This document shows, piece by piece, positions 8,201 to 16,858 of a stretch of DNA of 37,149 nucleotides. This DNA is from Candidatus Cloacimonadota bacterium (GTDB taxonomy: Bacteria; Cloacimonadota; Cloacimonadia; Cloacimonadales; Cloacimonadaceae), in the NCBI GenBank assembly GCA_023228125.1, contig JALOBT010000028.1, positions 1 through 37,149 on the forward strand. Direction: 5' to 3'. The position numbers were made by a program, and so were the translations under genes. Each line of letters begins with the position of its first letter. Positions within the stretch are counted from its first letter, which is position 1. The notes under the pieces are model-generated. The model did not search any database. It was not told the DNA's origin and saw nothing but the letters and a program-made list of their open reading frames with translations.

Positions 8201-11200
8201 ACTCAGCTTTGCGTACAGGTAGTGGGTGGCAGTCAAAACTTCCCTATCGGTAATTTTAAGATCACAGCGAAGCCGGTAAATGATAGCTATGTTTACGAAC
8301 AAAACTTTAACGCTGATAACACAGCAAATTGGTCATCAGGGCAAGTAGTAGTGTACAATCTTCCTCCGCTAAACTATAATATCACTATTTCTCCCTTCTC
8401 AGGCCTCATTAATGACCCCTTCGAACTGCAAGTTGATCCTTCTTTCACCAAAAACAAGAGTATAGACCTTAGGAATGCAGATGCACAGGGCGATACCTTG
8501 CGCTTTGAATGGCGTGCTCCCTTGGAAGCTGAGGTGGCATGGGCTGACAGCCTGGAGCTGAAGTATATGCAGGACGATAGCTTACAAAAGTATGGCTTCT
8601 ACGTGATGCAGCAAAACGTGTGGCAGCAAGCGGTGCTAAGAGCCGTGGAGAATTACAATTATGGTGTTTACACAGACCACATCATATCTTTGACAAATTG
8701 CGATATTGAGATTACCGATGATGTGGGTCCAATTCCCACCTCCTCAACAAGCTTTAATGGAGCAAGCAGCTTCACATACAGCTTTGCTCCCTATATACCC
8801 AATATTACGTCCGGCACAACCCGGTCTTATCAGAAAAGCCTGGAATTCACGGTGAGCGATCCGGAAACAGAGCGTTCGGCCACCAATGCCACCTGGATTC
8901 TTACAGAGGGAGCATGTCCTCAGGGGAGCTCTTTTTCCTCTACATCCCCCGAGATTCCCATTTTGATCTTGCATGATCCTCCCGGAGATGGAAGCTATGC
9001 CAGCTTCGACCAATCCAGTTCACATTCCTATGATATGAGCTTCTCATATTCCGACAGTGAAGGTTCGAGCACTCAGGCAAAAGTAAGCTTGGGAGTAGAT
9101 ATCACCTTTGACGTGGGCATTCTCTTCAGTGTGCAAACGGAACTGGATTTTGTCGCCGATCTAGGTTATGGCTATTCAACATCCAGTACTATGACGAGTG
9201 ACACTTCGACGACCACAACGCTCACGACTACGCAGGCATACCAGACCTCCAGTGAGGACATGTTGATCGGACAAGCCTCCGATTTGTATGTTGGTGGAGC
9301 ACTAAACATTGCCTGGGGAAAAGTCATGAACATAACATGGAATAATGTATCGAGCTCTGTTGATACGCTTACAACCCTGTTGGTGAATCCCCAGGGCTTT
9401 GACACCTGGTATATCTACACGGAAAATCAGATTCTCAACACCGTAATCCCCAACCTGGATGCCATTCACGACACTAAGTCTGCTGATCGCTGGCGGAGCT
9501 TCGTTGCTGCCAATACGCAGAACATCGAGAACGCTGAGGCCAATGCAAATCATCCCGGCAATATATCCTGGAATGCCGGAGCAGGCTATCTGTTCTCTGA
9601 AACAAATGCTACAGAAACAGCGACCACCTACAGCTATGAGACTACTGTTGATGAAACCTTCTGGGGAGAGATTGGCGCATTTGTAAACGGATTGGGGGGG
9701 ACAGCCAGTCATTCCTTTGAAACTTCTGTCACAATTGGCAGATCTGCGACCACAACAAACCTAAGCGAGACCACCATCTCTTATGTACTTGCCGATGATG
9801 ATGAGACCAGTGATCTGAATGAGCTCGCAGATTACTATTCTGTGGATATAAAGAAAGACCCGCTGTATGGCACGCCGGTATTTTCAGTGGTGGGAGGAGC
9901 CAGCTCCAAGCCCTGGGAGCCCAATACGATGGCCCGTGATGGGGTGAGTTTTATGGCCAATACCAATGCCTCCCACGGCCTGCTGGAGGGGCAGCAAGCA
10001 GTATTCTTATTGAACCTGGGCAATACCTCTCAAAGCAATGAAGAGCGTCGCTACTATCTCTGTATGCACCACGAAAGCAATCCCGGTGGGGCCACAATCT
10101 TGATCAATGGCTTGCCGCTGATCGACAGAATGGCCTTTGATATCGGTGGCCTAAGTTCTGTGCAGGCAGTTATGAGCGTTATCCAGGGGCCCATTGCATA
10201 TGATTATAGTGGCCTTAAACTGGAGTTTTACGCCGAAGGTGACAGAGGTAACGAGGGCCCGGATGGGCATTATTTCTACCAATCCCAACTGTTTAATGTA
10301 AGCTGGGAAACGCCCTATAGTAAAGTGAGCATTGCTTCCCCAGGGGCGGATTGGCAGATCAACCAGGCTTCAGACAACCAGATGGAAATAATGCTCACAA
10401 ACTACGACCTCACAAAAGCAAAGTTCCACTCTCTGATTCTGGAGTATAAACGGCCATCATCTGTAGATTGGTCGCGCGGATTTGAGGTCTTGCACAGTGT
10501 TTTGCTCACTCATCCTCGTTATTACACATCCTCCTGGGATGTGGAAAGCCTGGCCGATGGAGTATATCAGATCAGGGCAGGAGCCGTCGATAGCTTACAT
10601 GCCACCTACTATACGGAAGCTATTACAGGTTTTATAGACCGCTGTTCTCCCACCGTGTGGGGCTTACCACAACCCTCAGATGGCCTCTTGCAATTGGGTG
10701 ATGTGATATCGCTTACTTTTACCGAGGATATCGACCCCAATTCCATTGCTTCTGCCGCGATCTTGCTGGGGATACTCAGAACAAATATGGATGTGGGGGT
10801 AAACGTCCAGGTAAATGGATCCTCAGTCTCCTTTGTTCCCACCATTGCCAATTACTGGCTGGAAAACGAAACCCTGGTGATGTCTGTGTCCGGTCTGAAA
10901 GATCTGTGCGGAAATCCCATGACCGGGCTACCGGTAGAGTGGGAGTTCTATGTAAACGCCAATCCAGTAGCCTGGCTACAGCCCCAGCTGGAGATTATCA
11001 AACCACTGGGCCAGGCGATGCAAATCACTACTTATCTAAACAATTCTGGTGGTCAGACCTCGTCCTTTAGCCTCACAAACTTGCCTGATTGGCTCACGGT
11101 AAATACTGACAGCGGAATCCTGCTACCCATGGATAGCCAATGTCTGGTCTTCAATATCAGTAATCAGCTTGGCTACGGCACTTTCAGGGATACTGTCTAT

Positions 11201-12835
11201 GCTGAAATTCCTGGCTTAGGTAGGGAGGCATTGCTCTTTGAGATAAGCGTCCTGGCCAATCCACCGGCCTGGGCAACTACCCAGTTGGACAATTTCGAGT
11301 ATTCCATGACCATCACCGGGCAACTGATGATGGAAAGTGAAATCTCCACTGACACCAACGACATCATCGGAGCCTTTGTGCTGGACGAAGGGGGCGATTA
11401 TATCTGCCGTGGTTATACCAATCTGAGAAGCGTGCCCTACATCGCGGACGCTTATCAATTCTTCCTGACGATCAGCAGCAACGAAGAAGACGCGGAAGAT
11501 CTCTATTTCAGGATTTGGGATTCTTCTCTCAACAAAGAGCATTACGGCACCACAGAGGCTTATGTCTTCACTTCCGGAGCTGTGTACGGCACTCCGCTAA
11601 GCCCCGAGATCCTGCATGTAAGCCCCACTTTGTTCCGCTCGATCCCCTGCCGTAGTGGCTGGAACTGGGTGTCTGTAAACTTGCAGAACCCTGCTTCGAT
11701 GGCGGTAAATGACGTCCTCGGCTCTCTTTCTCCTGCCGACAATGATGCGGTAAAGAACCAAACTTCTTTTGCGCAATACACTACGAGCTCCGGCTGGGTA
11801 GGCAATCTGAACACTATTGCCAACACCGAAATGCTGAAAATCAAGCTGAGCAATCCCGATGAATTGCAAATCATGGGGAACCTGGAACCGCCGCTGACAA
11901 CCCCGATAAACCATGGTAGTGGCTGGAACTGGATCGGCTATCTCCCACATGTGAGCATCAGTGTAAATGAGGCCCTGGCAGATATGTCGGCCCTCACTAC
12001 AGGCGATCTGATCAAGAACCAAACCGGCTATGCTCAATTCATCGAAGGTTATGGTTGGTTCGGATCTTTGCTCTTTATGGATGCGGGTCAGGGCTATATG
12101 CTAAAGACCGCTACTGCAGGATCTTTCACTTATCCAGATTATGTAATTCCGCGCGAGCAAACTGCCGATTTCGCTATCGCACAAGGCACTCGTCTGCGTG
12201 AGCTCGCGGGCTGGAATTGCAATCCTCTGGACTATGAATACTCCTCCAATATCACTGCGGAAATCCATGATCTAAACTCTCTCTTGAACGATCCAAACAT
12301 CACGATAGCCGCATTTTACGGCGAAGAATGTCGGGGTATTGCCACGCCTGTACAAGTAGTCGATCAGTGGGTGCTGTTCCTGACCCAGTACTCAAATGTC
12401 TTGAATCAAGCACTCACATACAAGGTGTTTCTATCTGATAGCAATGAGATTGTAGATCTAGTGGAAACCCTGCCCTTTGTCAACAACCAAACACTGGGTA
12501 ATCCCCTGGAACCATATCCATTCTATATCAATATGGGCGAGCTGAGTGTCCCGCAGAACCTTGCCCTGATCATAGAAGGCAACAGCTTAAGCCTCACTTG
12601 GGATGCAGTCCGCGGCGCAAAGTCTTACAAAGTGTATGCCGGAGACAGCCCTGAGGGAGAGTTCACTGAGGTCTCGAGCCTGGGTACGTTTAGCGGGACA
12701 ATTGCAACGCGCACAGGCAGCGCTACATTGTCTGATCTTACTTCATATCGAGACGCAAGACTGATGTGGTCTTGCAATATCCCCCAGGGACCAAGAAAGT
12801 TCTATTATATCAAGGCAAACACTGATCCACGCTGA
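5210..12835 (+). CDS. Giant secreted multidomain protein with LamG and GWNW modules
   Basis: 2541 aa. The start is the ATG at 5210 after AGGAGA, because it opens a clean signal peptide (1-23, ending VFA). An in-frame ATG at 5111 overlaps the previous stop but would bury that signal peptide. Domains in order: a LamG-like jelly roll (about 25-215), a right-handed beta-helix region with parallel repeats (about 245-525), a fibronectin-III-like module (about 540-620), a carboxypeptidase-regulatory-like piece, a second LamG domain (about 655-845) and further beta modules. Next come a conserved-looking block with HDPPGDGSY (1255-1263) followed by a very Ser/Thr-rich stretch, an SbsA/Big_5-like Ig domain (about 1810-1915), GWNW repeats (about 2150-2340) and a final FN3 domain (about 2447-2530). 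No C-terminal type IX sorting domain is visible. It is probably an extracellular adhesin or polymer-binding protein under the sigma-54 promoter upstream; the exact role is unknown. Confidence 0.9.
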   Translation: MKTNFKYFLSLLFMLTAVLPVFALFPGNCLKFEAGDYVQGTGIPASFSGGFTIEGWVNHSSLSPNIQRYFTVLGETMVLRLDEGRLDFYIHTATGVQYRIRPETQLVVGQWYHVAGTYDGTTMKLYKNGGLVGSLATSGGMYATGATFNIGNSGEPMIGKIDELRLWNVARTGAEIILYRNQELTLPQTGLRSYWRFNESSGTAAADLCANSPGTLYNMTNANWVTSTIPHGEESGTISTNTTWSASTIAVINDVIVDNGVTLTINPGVTVKIAPGKKLIIKGNLIAEGTVNNRITFTESSPGAGWGGFNFDGTWAVPNTNSNLEYCIVEHGHDGANGRNFRVYRYPLLDLENCIIRDGDCSGNGGALLADLSSVSMINCLLNNNHADQGGALAIWPGSVLKMLNCTIVDNSANSKGAFVYYLNSSDIQPVIRNCIFWNNGSSAIGSFANATVLTDVQYCNIEGGFTGTGNINIDPGFTNETGNPYNISDTSQCIEGGINATAGLSLPACDLKGNPRIFTHPTNNRVDMGAYEYQGYVAPITLRASDGDDNYPGYVQLLWDLFWSYIPAPNEFSILRNGVNLGTVSGQIHSYQDYNVVPGTIYTYKVLANYGTETLSSLEDCGYIKPNGIISGRVQTTNNNPVVGVKLSLSPAVGKCLQFNAANASSISIANPGVNLNQDFTVELWVKTMNTTANLLDCGNHHLKIAGGKVVYTDGVNTLTQQNLSVAVNDSTWHHIAVVNNVATNTVEMYLDSYKVAVATGYYFAHYNFGNFAVPSGFTGFMDDIRLWAAVRDSSQVVDAMNMVMPSDSPGLQGYWAMNEGAGTMLFDGTNYAHNALASNCSWSSADAGMALGALTNVWGDYVISQIPYGSSTTFTVTPAKPGHIFQPETRTVTLSSSNIAANNVDFTDNSMIPISGKVKFAGTTIPVVDASIWLNGAQALPPVLTDATGYYVLEVEHRTSCVVSVVFNDHVFNGNGELGAVTFPATNVNFTDTFQTQLCVQVVGGSQNFPIGNFKITAKPVNDSYVYEQNFNADNTANWSSGQVVVYNLPPLNYNITISPFSGLINDPFELQVDPSFTKNKSIDLRNADAQGDTLRFEWRAPLEAEVAWADSLELKYMQDDSLQKYGFYVMQQNVWQQAVLRAVENYNYGVYTDHIISLTNCDIEITDDVGPIPTSSTSFNGASSFTYSFAPYIPNITSGTTRSYQKSLEFTVSDPETERSATNATWILTEGACPQGSSFSSTSPEIPILILHDPPGDGSYASFDQSSSHSYDMSFSYSDSEGSSTQAKVSLGVDITFDVGILFSVQTELDFVADLGYGYSTSSTMTSDTSTTTTLTTTQAYQTSSEDMLIGQASDLYVGGALNIAWGKVMNITWNNVSSSVDTLTTLLVNPQGFDTWYIYTENQILNTVIPNLDAIHDTKSADRWRSFVAANTQNIENAEANANHPGNISWNAGAGYLFSETNATETATTYSYETTVDETFWGEIGAFVNGLGGTASHSFETSVTIGRSATTTNLSETTISYVLADDDETSDLNELADYYSVDIKKDPLYGTPVFSVVGGASSKPWEPNTMARDGVSFMANTNASHGLLEGQQAVFLLNLGNTSQSNEERRYYLCMHHESNPGGATILINGLPLIDRMAFDIGGLSSVQAVMSVIQGPIAYDYSGLKLEFYAEGDRGNEGPDGHYFYQSQLFNVSWETPYSKVSIASPGADWQINQASDNQMEIMLTNYDLTKAKFHSLILEYKRPSSVDWSRGFEVLHSVLLTHPRYYTSSWDVESLADGVYQIRAGAVDSLHATYYTEAITGFIDRCSPTVWGLPQPSDGLLQLGDVISLTFTEDIDPNSIASAAILLGILRTNMDVGVNVQVNGSSVSFVPTIANYWLENETLVMSVSGLKDLCGNPMTGLPVEWEFYVNANPVAWLQPQLEIIKPLGQAMQITTYLNNSGGQTSSFSLTNLPDWLTVNTDSGILLPMDSQCLVFNISNQLGYGTFRDTVYAEIPGLGREALLFEISVLANPPAWATTQLDNFEYSMTITGQLMMESEISTDTNDIIGAFVLDEGGDYICRGYTNLRSVPYIADAYQFFLTISSNEEDAEDLYFRIWDSSLNKEHYGTTEAYVFTSGAVYGTPLSPEILHVSPTLFRSIPCRSGWNWVSVNLQNPASMAVNDVLGSLSPADNDAVKNQTSFAQYTTSSGWVGNLNTIANTEMLKIKLSNPDELQIMGNLEPPLTTPINHGSGWNWIGYLPHVSISVNEALADMSALTTGDLIKNQTGYAQFIEGYGWFGSLLFMDAGQGYMLKTATAGSFTYPDYVIPREQTADFAIAQGTRLRELAGWNCNPLDYEYSSNITAEIHDLNSLLNDPNITIAAFYGEECRGIATPVQVVDQWVLFLTQYSNVLNQALTYKVFLSDSNEIVDLVETLPFVNNQTLGNPLEPYPFYINMGELSVPQNLALIIEGNSLSLTWDAVRGAKSYKVYAGDSPEGEFTEVSSLGTFSGTIATRTGSATLSDLTSYRDARLMWSCNIPQGPRKFYYIKANTDPR
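11645..12240 (+). repeat. GWNW tandem protein repeats within the giant protein
   Basis: Two consecutive units of about 88 residues begin with SGWNW at residues about 2149 and 2237. Each continues with a hydrophobic strand, a VNxxL/VNEAL helix, a KNQT motif, (S/G)(F/Y)AQ(Y/F) and a GW(V/F)G(N/S)L turn. A third, diverged start (AGWNCN) follows at about 2332. The nucleotide copies are also alike at their starts (both read ggctggaactgg), which suggests an intragenic duplication. The function of this module is not known to me. Confidence 0.75.
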
Positions 12836-12889
12836 GCACGCTTGCCTGACTTCATAAAATCCAAGTTCGAGCTTGGACTATAGGAATCG

Positions 12890-12934
12890 GCTGCGCCTCA
12901 CTTTTGCTTCGGCAGATGAGAGGCGCAGCTTTTT
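12890..12934 (+). terminator. Rho-independent terminator of the giant-protein unit
   Basis: GCTGCGCCTC (12890-12899) pairs perfectly with GAGGCGCAGC (12920-12929), followed directly by TTTTT. A smaller hairpin, CCAAG/CTTGG, precedes it at 12861-12876. It lies 55 nt after the stop codon and closes the sigma-54 transcription unit. Confidence 0.9.
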
Positions 12935-13845
12935 CCTTCTTGATCTATACTGCTATCCTCCAAGGGATTGAAATGGCTCTATCGTTGTTCTTCCTGTAAA
13001 CCGTCTCTGGAAACTTCAAATTGTTAGTGAAGTCTCAAAGGCTGGTATAAATTCCAATTCATAGTTTGTCAGGTTTATTGAGAACATTCTAACTATCCTC
13101 GTTTCTCACATTCTATATCTGGCCGAAGGACCATTTGCATTTTGTGCGGAGAGTAACCCTTTTAACTATACAGGCAGAACTCTTGAAAATAGTTGAATGG
13201 AGCATGATGGGGCCTTTCAGGCTGGATTGCGAAATCCATATCATGTGGATTCAGATAGAATACAGCGTAACGCAACCTGCCCAAGTCCTTCAAGGACGCT
13301 ATCTTAGACAGCAAAATCCTATATGTATTTGAACCTTTCTCCCTCCCTTGAGGGCATTGATCACGTCTTCATCTACCCTTAATCAAGCGTTAATAATTAA
13401 CGCTTGATTAAGGGTAGATGAAGACGTGATCAAGTTCCCGAAATTAGCAAGAAGTTGGGGGAATGTTGGTATTTCCTGATTTTGCTTGACAACTAAAGTG
13501 AGGAGAAACAATGTAAGATAATGCAAAGCTGCACAGCGGTTAAAACCACTGCCTGGAGTCTTTCAAGGCAAGATTGTGGCTGCAGGTAGATAATCCACAA
13601 CTGGACGCGGGACGCATCCAATCCAGCGATTCTGCAAACGAGGACGGTTGCAATCCAATAGCTCTCGCGTTAAATCCAATCCAGTAGCCCCCCATCCGTG
13701 TAAATCCGTTTGATCCGTAAAATCCGTGTGACTATTCTTTTGTTTACTGCACGCACAAGCTGAAGCTGATTGGGCGGCCGGCTGAAGCCAGCGTTACGGT
13801 GTCGTGATTCGCCTTAGATAGCACGCGGCAAAACAGGAGTCGCCG
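12935..13845. other. Gene-free region with repeat relics
   Basis: About 900 nt without a supportable gene. The only open frame of any size (13135-13332 plus) has no ribosome binding site or domain. Besides the palindrome at 13357-13433, the right part carries relics of dispersed repeats. An 'atccgtgtaaatccg' type stretch lies at 13694-13731. A segment at 13772-13800 has its inverted cousin near 25896-25920 (CCGTAACGCTGG...CCGGCCG). 'aacaggagtcgccgctac' at 13832-13849 resembles 26881-26899 and runs into the potC stop codon. Confidence 0.6.
13357..13433. repeat. Perfect 77-bp palindrome with 38-bp arms
   Basis: Left arm 13357-13394 (starts TTGATCACGTCTTC) and right arm 13396-13433 (ends GAAGACGTGATCAA) are perfect reverse complements separated by the single base 13395; every pair was checked. 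Complementarity stops at both outer ends. No T-run follows. It could extrude as a cruciform, act as a protein-bound dyad, or be a fold-back assembly or amplification artefact. Confidence 0.95.
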
Positions 13846-14643
13846 CTACAGTGCAGAAACCAATATCTTCCGGATCCTCTTGGTAATCACCACCAAAAAC
13901 AGTGTGAAGGCGATCATCAAGGTGGATAGTGAATTGATGGTGGTGACAGTGCCCCGGCGGATGGTGCCTTCCACATAGATGGGCAGGGTGTCAAAGCCCC
14001 GGCCGGAGGTGAAGAATGTGATGATAAAATCATCTATAGAAAGCGTGAAAGCCAGCAGTGCCGCGGCGATGATCCCCGGCATCATCAGCGGAAACTTGAT
14101 CTTCCAAAAGATGTAGGAGGGGCGGGCACCCAGGTCTTGAGCGGCTTCCACCAAAGAGTAATCAAAGCCTTCCAGGCGGGATTGGACTACGATCACCGTA
14201 TATGAGATGCAAAAGGTGACGTGGGCGATCAGCACTGTGATCATACCGGTATTGACCCTGGTAAAATTAAAGAGCAGAGCCAAAGACACGCCCATGAGGA
14301 TATCTGGGATCACCAGGGGGGTGTAGATCAAGGCCAGCAGCCCCTTTCTACCGCTGAAATGTTTGTTTTCCAAAGCCAGTGCCGTCAGAATTCCCAAAGT
14401 GGTGGAGATCAGAGTGCTGAGCAGGGCGATCAGCATGGTATTGCGAAAAGCTTCTTTGATGGCAGTATTCTGAAAAAGCAAAACATAGTATTTGAAGGTA
14501 AAGCCTTGCCAGCCAGCGATGATCCGCGAATTATTGAAGCTGAAGATGATCAAAATCAGGATCGGGATATACAAAAAGGCCATCACCAGGCTGAAGGCGG
14601 TGAGATTGAGCCCCTTATACCATTTTCGGGAAAAGACTCTCAT
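13846..14643 (-). CDS. potC: Polyamine-type ABC transporter permease, PotC-like
   Basis: 265 aa, the usual PotC length, with about six membrane helices starting at LTAFSLVMAFLYIPILILII. The cytoplasmic EAA loop that docks on the ATPase is visible as AAQDLGARPSYIFWKIKFPL. It starts with ATG overlapping the potB stop codon (ATGA, 14640-14643), so the two are translationally coupled. It should form the inner-membrane channel together with PotB for import of spermidine or putrescine. The stop codon lies in a stretch that resembles a dispersed repeat, but the protein is not shortened. The substrate is inferred from family resemblance; related importers take other cationic or small solutes. Confidence 0.88.
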   Translation of the reverse strand: MRVFSRKWYKGLNLTAFSLVMAFLYIPILILIIFSFNNSRIIAGWQGFTFKYYVLLFQNTAIKEAFRNTMLIALLSTLISTTLGILTALALENKHFSGRKGLLALIYTPLVIPDILMGVSLALLFNFTRVNTGMITVLIAHVTFCISYTVIVVQSRLEGFDYSLVEAAQDLGARPSYIFWKIKFPLMMPGIIAAALLAFTLSIDDFIITFFTSGRGFDTLPIYVEGTIRRGTVTTINSLSTLMIAFTLFLVVITKRIRKILVSAL

Positions 14644-15527
14644 TGGGTTTGCCTTCTGGCCAAATGGCGTCTATACAGGCCATACATGATGAGCAACATC
14701 AGTGCCACCAGCAGGAGCAGGGTGAGCGACAAAGCCGAGGCCATCGGCCAATTCCGGGGAATATTCTTGATCTTGTAAGTGATCACCTGGCCGACATATA
14801 GCGAGCGTTGATTGCCCACCAATTGGGGGATCAGATAAGCGCCCAAGGCCGGAATAAAGACCAGAAGAGTGCCGGCAAAGATCCCTTCCACCGCCAGCGG
14901 GAGGGTAATGCTGAAAAAGGCTTTGACCTCATTTGCCCCCAAATCCATGGCCGCATTGAGCAGCGTGAAATCCAGCTTTTCCAGAACGCTGTATAAGGGT
15001 AAAATCATATAGGGCAGATACACATAGACCATCACCAGGATCACCGCCAGATCGGTGCGCAAAATCTCCAAAGGCTGGGAGATCACCCCCATATTCATCA
15101 AAATGCCATTCAGGACTCCACTATAGGATAAAAAGATGCGCCAGGAGAAGATACGGATGATGAGATTCGTCCAAAAAGGGATGATGATGAAAATGAGCAG
15201 GGTGTTTTTTAGCTTTTCCCTGGCACGGGCGATGTAGTAAGCCACCGGAAAGCCCAACAGCAGACAGCAGAGCGTGGTATAGATCGCCAGTTTGAAAGAG
15301 AGGAAAAACGGCCTGAGATAGCCTCCGGAAAAAACCTGACGATAGGCAGCCAGCGAGAATTCAAACTTCACATCGTAAATATCCGGGGTCAAAAAGCTGT
15401 AGATAATCACGATCAGATAGGGAATCAGGAAAAAGCAGAGCAACCACAGGAGGGCAGGCAGGCTCAGCAGCCAAGAGCTGAGGTTCTTACGTTTTTCTAA
15501 GGCGCTGGGCCGGCTTTTAGCTTTCAA
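14640..15527 (-). CDS. potB: Polyamine-type ABC transporter permease, PotB-like
   Basis: 295 aa with about six membrane helices, the first at residues 18-44 (LLSLPALLWLLCFFLIPYL). The EAA loop reads AAMDLGANEVKAFFSITLPL. The start codon is TTG (15527-15525), overlapping the potA stop as TTGA. No in-frame ATG exists before the first helix, and GGAGAGG lies just upstream, which supports TTG. It pairs with PotC as the heterodimeric channel of a spermidine/putrescine-type importer. A longer periplasmic segment after helix 1 is typical of PotB. Confidence 0.88.
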   Translation of the reverse strand: MKAKSRPSALEKRKNLSSWLLSLPALLWLLCFFLIPYLIVIIYSFLTPDIYDVKFEFSLAAYRQVFSGGYLRPFFLSFKLAIYTTLCCLLLGFPVAYYIARAREKLKNTLLIFIIIPFWTNLIIRIFSWRIFLSYSGVLNGILMNMGVISQPLEILRTDLAVILVMVYVYLPYMILPLYSVLEKLDFTLLNAAMDLGANEVKAFFSITLPLAVEGIFAGTLLVFIPALGAYLIPQLVGNQRSLYVGQVITYKIKNIPRNWPMASALSLTLLLLVALMLLIMYGLYRRHLARRQTQ

Positions 15528-16702
15528 GACCCTCTCCGTTTCAGAGCGCGGCTGAGCTGACCGCTCTCACTGAGCTGAGCTTCTGTGAGCTGTTCCAAAG
15601 CATCGTTTTCGATCATCCAGGTATCGGTATCATGCCAAAAAAGCCAGACCTTTTCTTCCCAATCCAAGGCTTTATCATCAAAATAAACTCGCTTATGTTG
15701 GGAAAAGACCCGGATTTTCAGCTTGCCCACCCGCACGATGTATTGCGTGTGCGAGCCCAGATAGAGGATGTCTTCGATCTGTCCTTTGAGCATATTGATA
15801 TCATCTTGCGCGCGCGGTTTATTGCGGGAGATGGCGATCTTTTCCGGACGCAGCGAGAAGGTGACGCGGCTGCCCACTGCCGGCGCATGCTGAAAGCTGC
15901 AATCGAGCTCAAAACTCTTCCCACCGCCATCATCACAGACCAGCTCCAGATAGTCATCATACAAAGCTTTTACCTGACCGGTGATGAAATTCGTCTCACC
16001 GATGAAATAGGCGGAAAAGATGCTTAAGGGACGTTCATAGATGTCATCGGGGGGGCCTTCCTGAACTATCTTGCCTTGATTCATCACCGCCAAACGGTCT
16101 GAAATGCCCATCGCCTCACCTTGGTCGTGGGTCACATAGATGAAGGTAATGCCCACCGCGTCGTGAATATTCATCAGCTCGATCAGCATATGCTGGCGCA
16201 GCTTGAGGTCCAGGGCGGCCAGCGGTTCATCCAAAAGCAGGACCCTGGGTTTATTGATCAAAGCGCGGGCGATGGCGATGCGCTGTTTTTGTCCGCCGGA
16301 GATTTGATCTGGATACTTATTGGCCTGATCCTCCATCTTCACCAGATTTAGCATTTCTCTTACCCGGTCTTTGATCTCGGCTTTGGGAGTCTTTTTGATC
16401 CTCAGGCCAAAGGCGACGTTGTCAAAAAGGGTCATATGGGGAAAGAGTGAATAGTTTTGAAAGATGGTATTCACTTCACGTTTGTAGGGGGGTAGATCCG
16501 TAATGTCTTGATTGCCCAGGCGGATCGTGCCTCCGGAGGGGGTCTCAAAGCCGGCGATCATGCGCAGCAGCGTGGTCTTGCCACATCCGCTGGGGCCCAA
16601 AAAGGAGAAGAGCTCTCCGCTATGGATGGTGAGGCTCACCCCGTCCACCGCGGTGAACACGCCAAAGTCTTTACTCACATTTTCCAGTACTATATCTTCC
16701 AC
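15524..16702 (-). CDS. potA: Polyamine-type ABC transporter ATP-binding protein, PotA-like
   Basis: 392 aa. Walker A is GPSGCGKT (36-43), the signature is ISGGQ (134-138), Walker B is LLLDEP (155-160), and the switch His is H192 (THDQGEAMGI). A C-terminal TOBE-like regulatory domain follows from about residue 240. The start is GTG (16702-16700) after AGAGGAAA; no upstream ATG fits. It is the first gene of potABC on the minus strand and energises import through PotB/PotC. No periplasmic binding protein gene (potD) follows potC within the window, so the substrate-capturing partner must be encoded elsewhere or be absent. Confidence 0.93.
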   Translation of the reverse strand: MEDIVLENVSKDFGVFTAVDGVSLTIHSGELFSFLGPSGCGKTTLLRMIAGFETPSGGTIRLGNQDITDLPPYKREVNTIFQNYSLFPHMTLFDNVAFGLRIKKTPKAEIKDRVREMLNLVKMEDQANKYPDQISGGQKQRIAIARALINKPRVLLLDEPLAALDLKLRQHMLIELMNIHDAVGITFIYVTHDQGEAMGISDRLAVMNQGKIVQEGPPDDIYERPLSIFSAYFIGETNFITGQVKALYDDYLELVCDDGGGKSFELDCSFQHAPAVGSRVTFSLRPEKIAISRNKPRAQDDINMLKGQIEDILYLGSHTQYIVRVGKLKIRVFSQHKRVYFDDKALDWEEKVWLFWHDTDTWMIENDALEQLTEAQLSESGQLSRALKRRGS

Positions 16703-16858
16703 TGTTTCCTCTGTTTATGTATTTGCTTGCAGGACTTCATAGGTCTCGTGTCCAGTAAAACCTCCAGCCCTGACAAAAGTGGAGCCGACTTGATCAAAAG
16801 AGCTCACCTCCCCCACTCCTGCAGGCGAGAGGCCTGCAATCCAGACAATTTAATAGGC

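Noticed and set aside
13135..13332. 65-aa open frame in the gene-free kilobase
   Set aside because: No ribosome binding site or domain.
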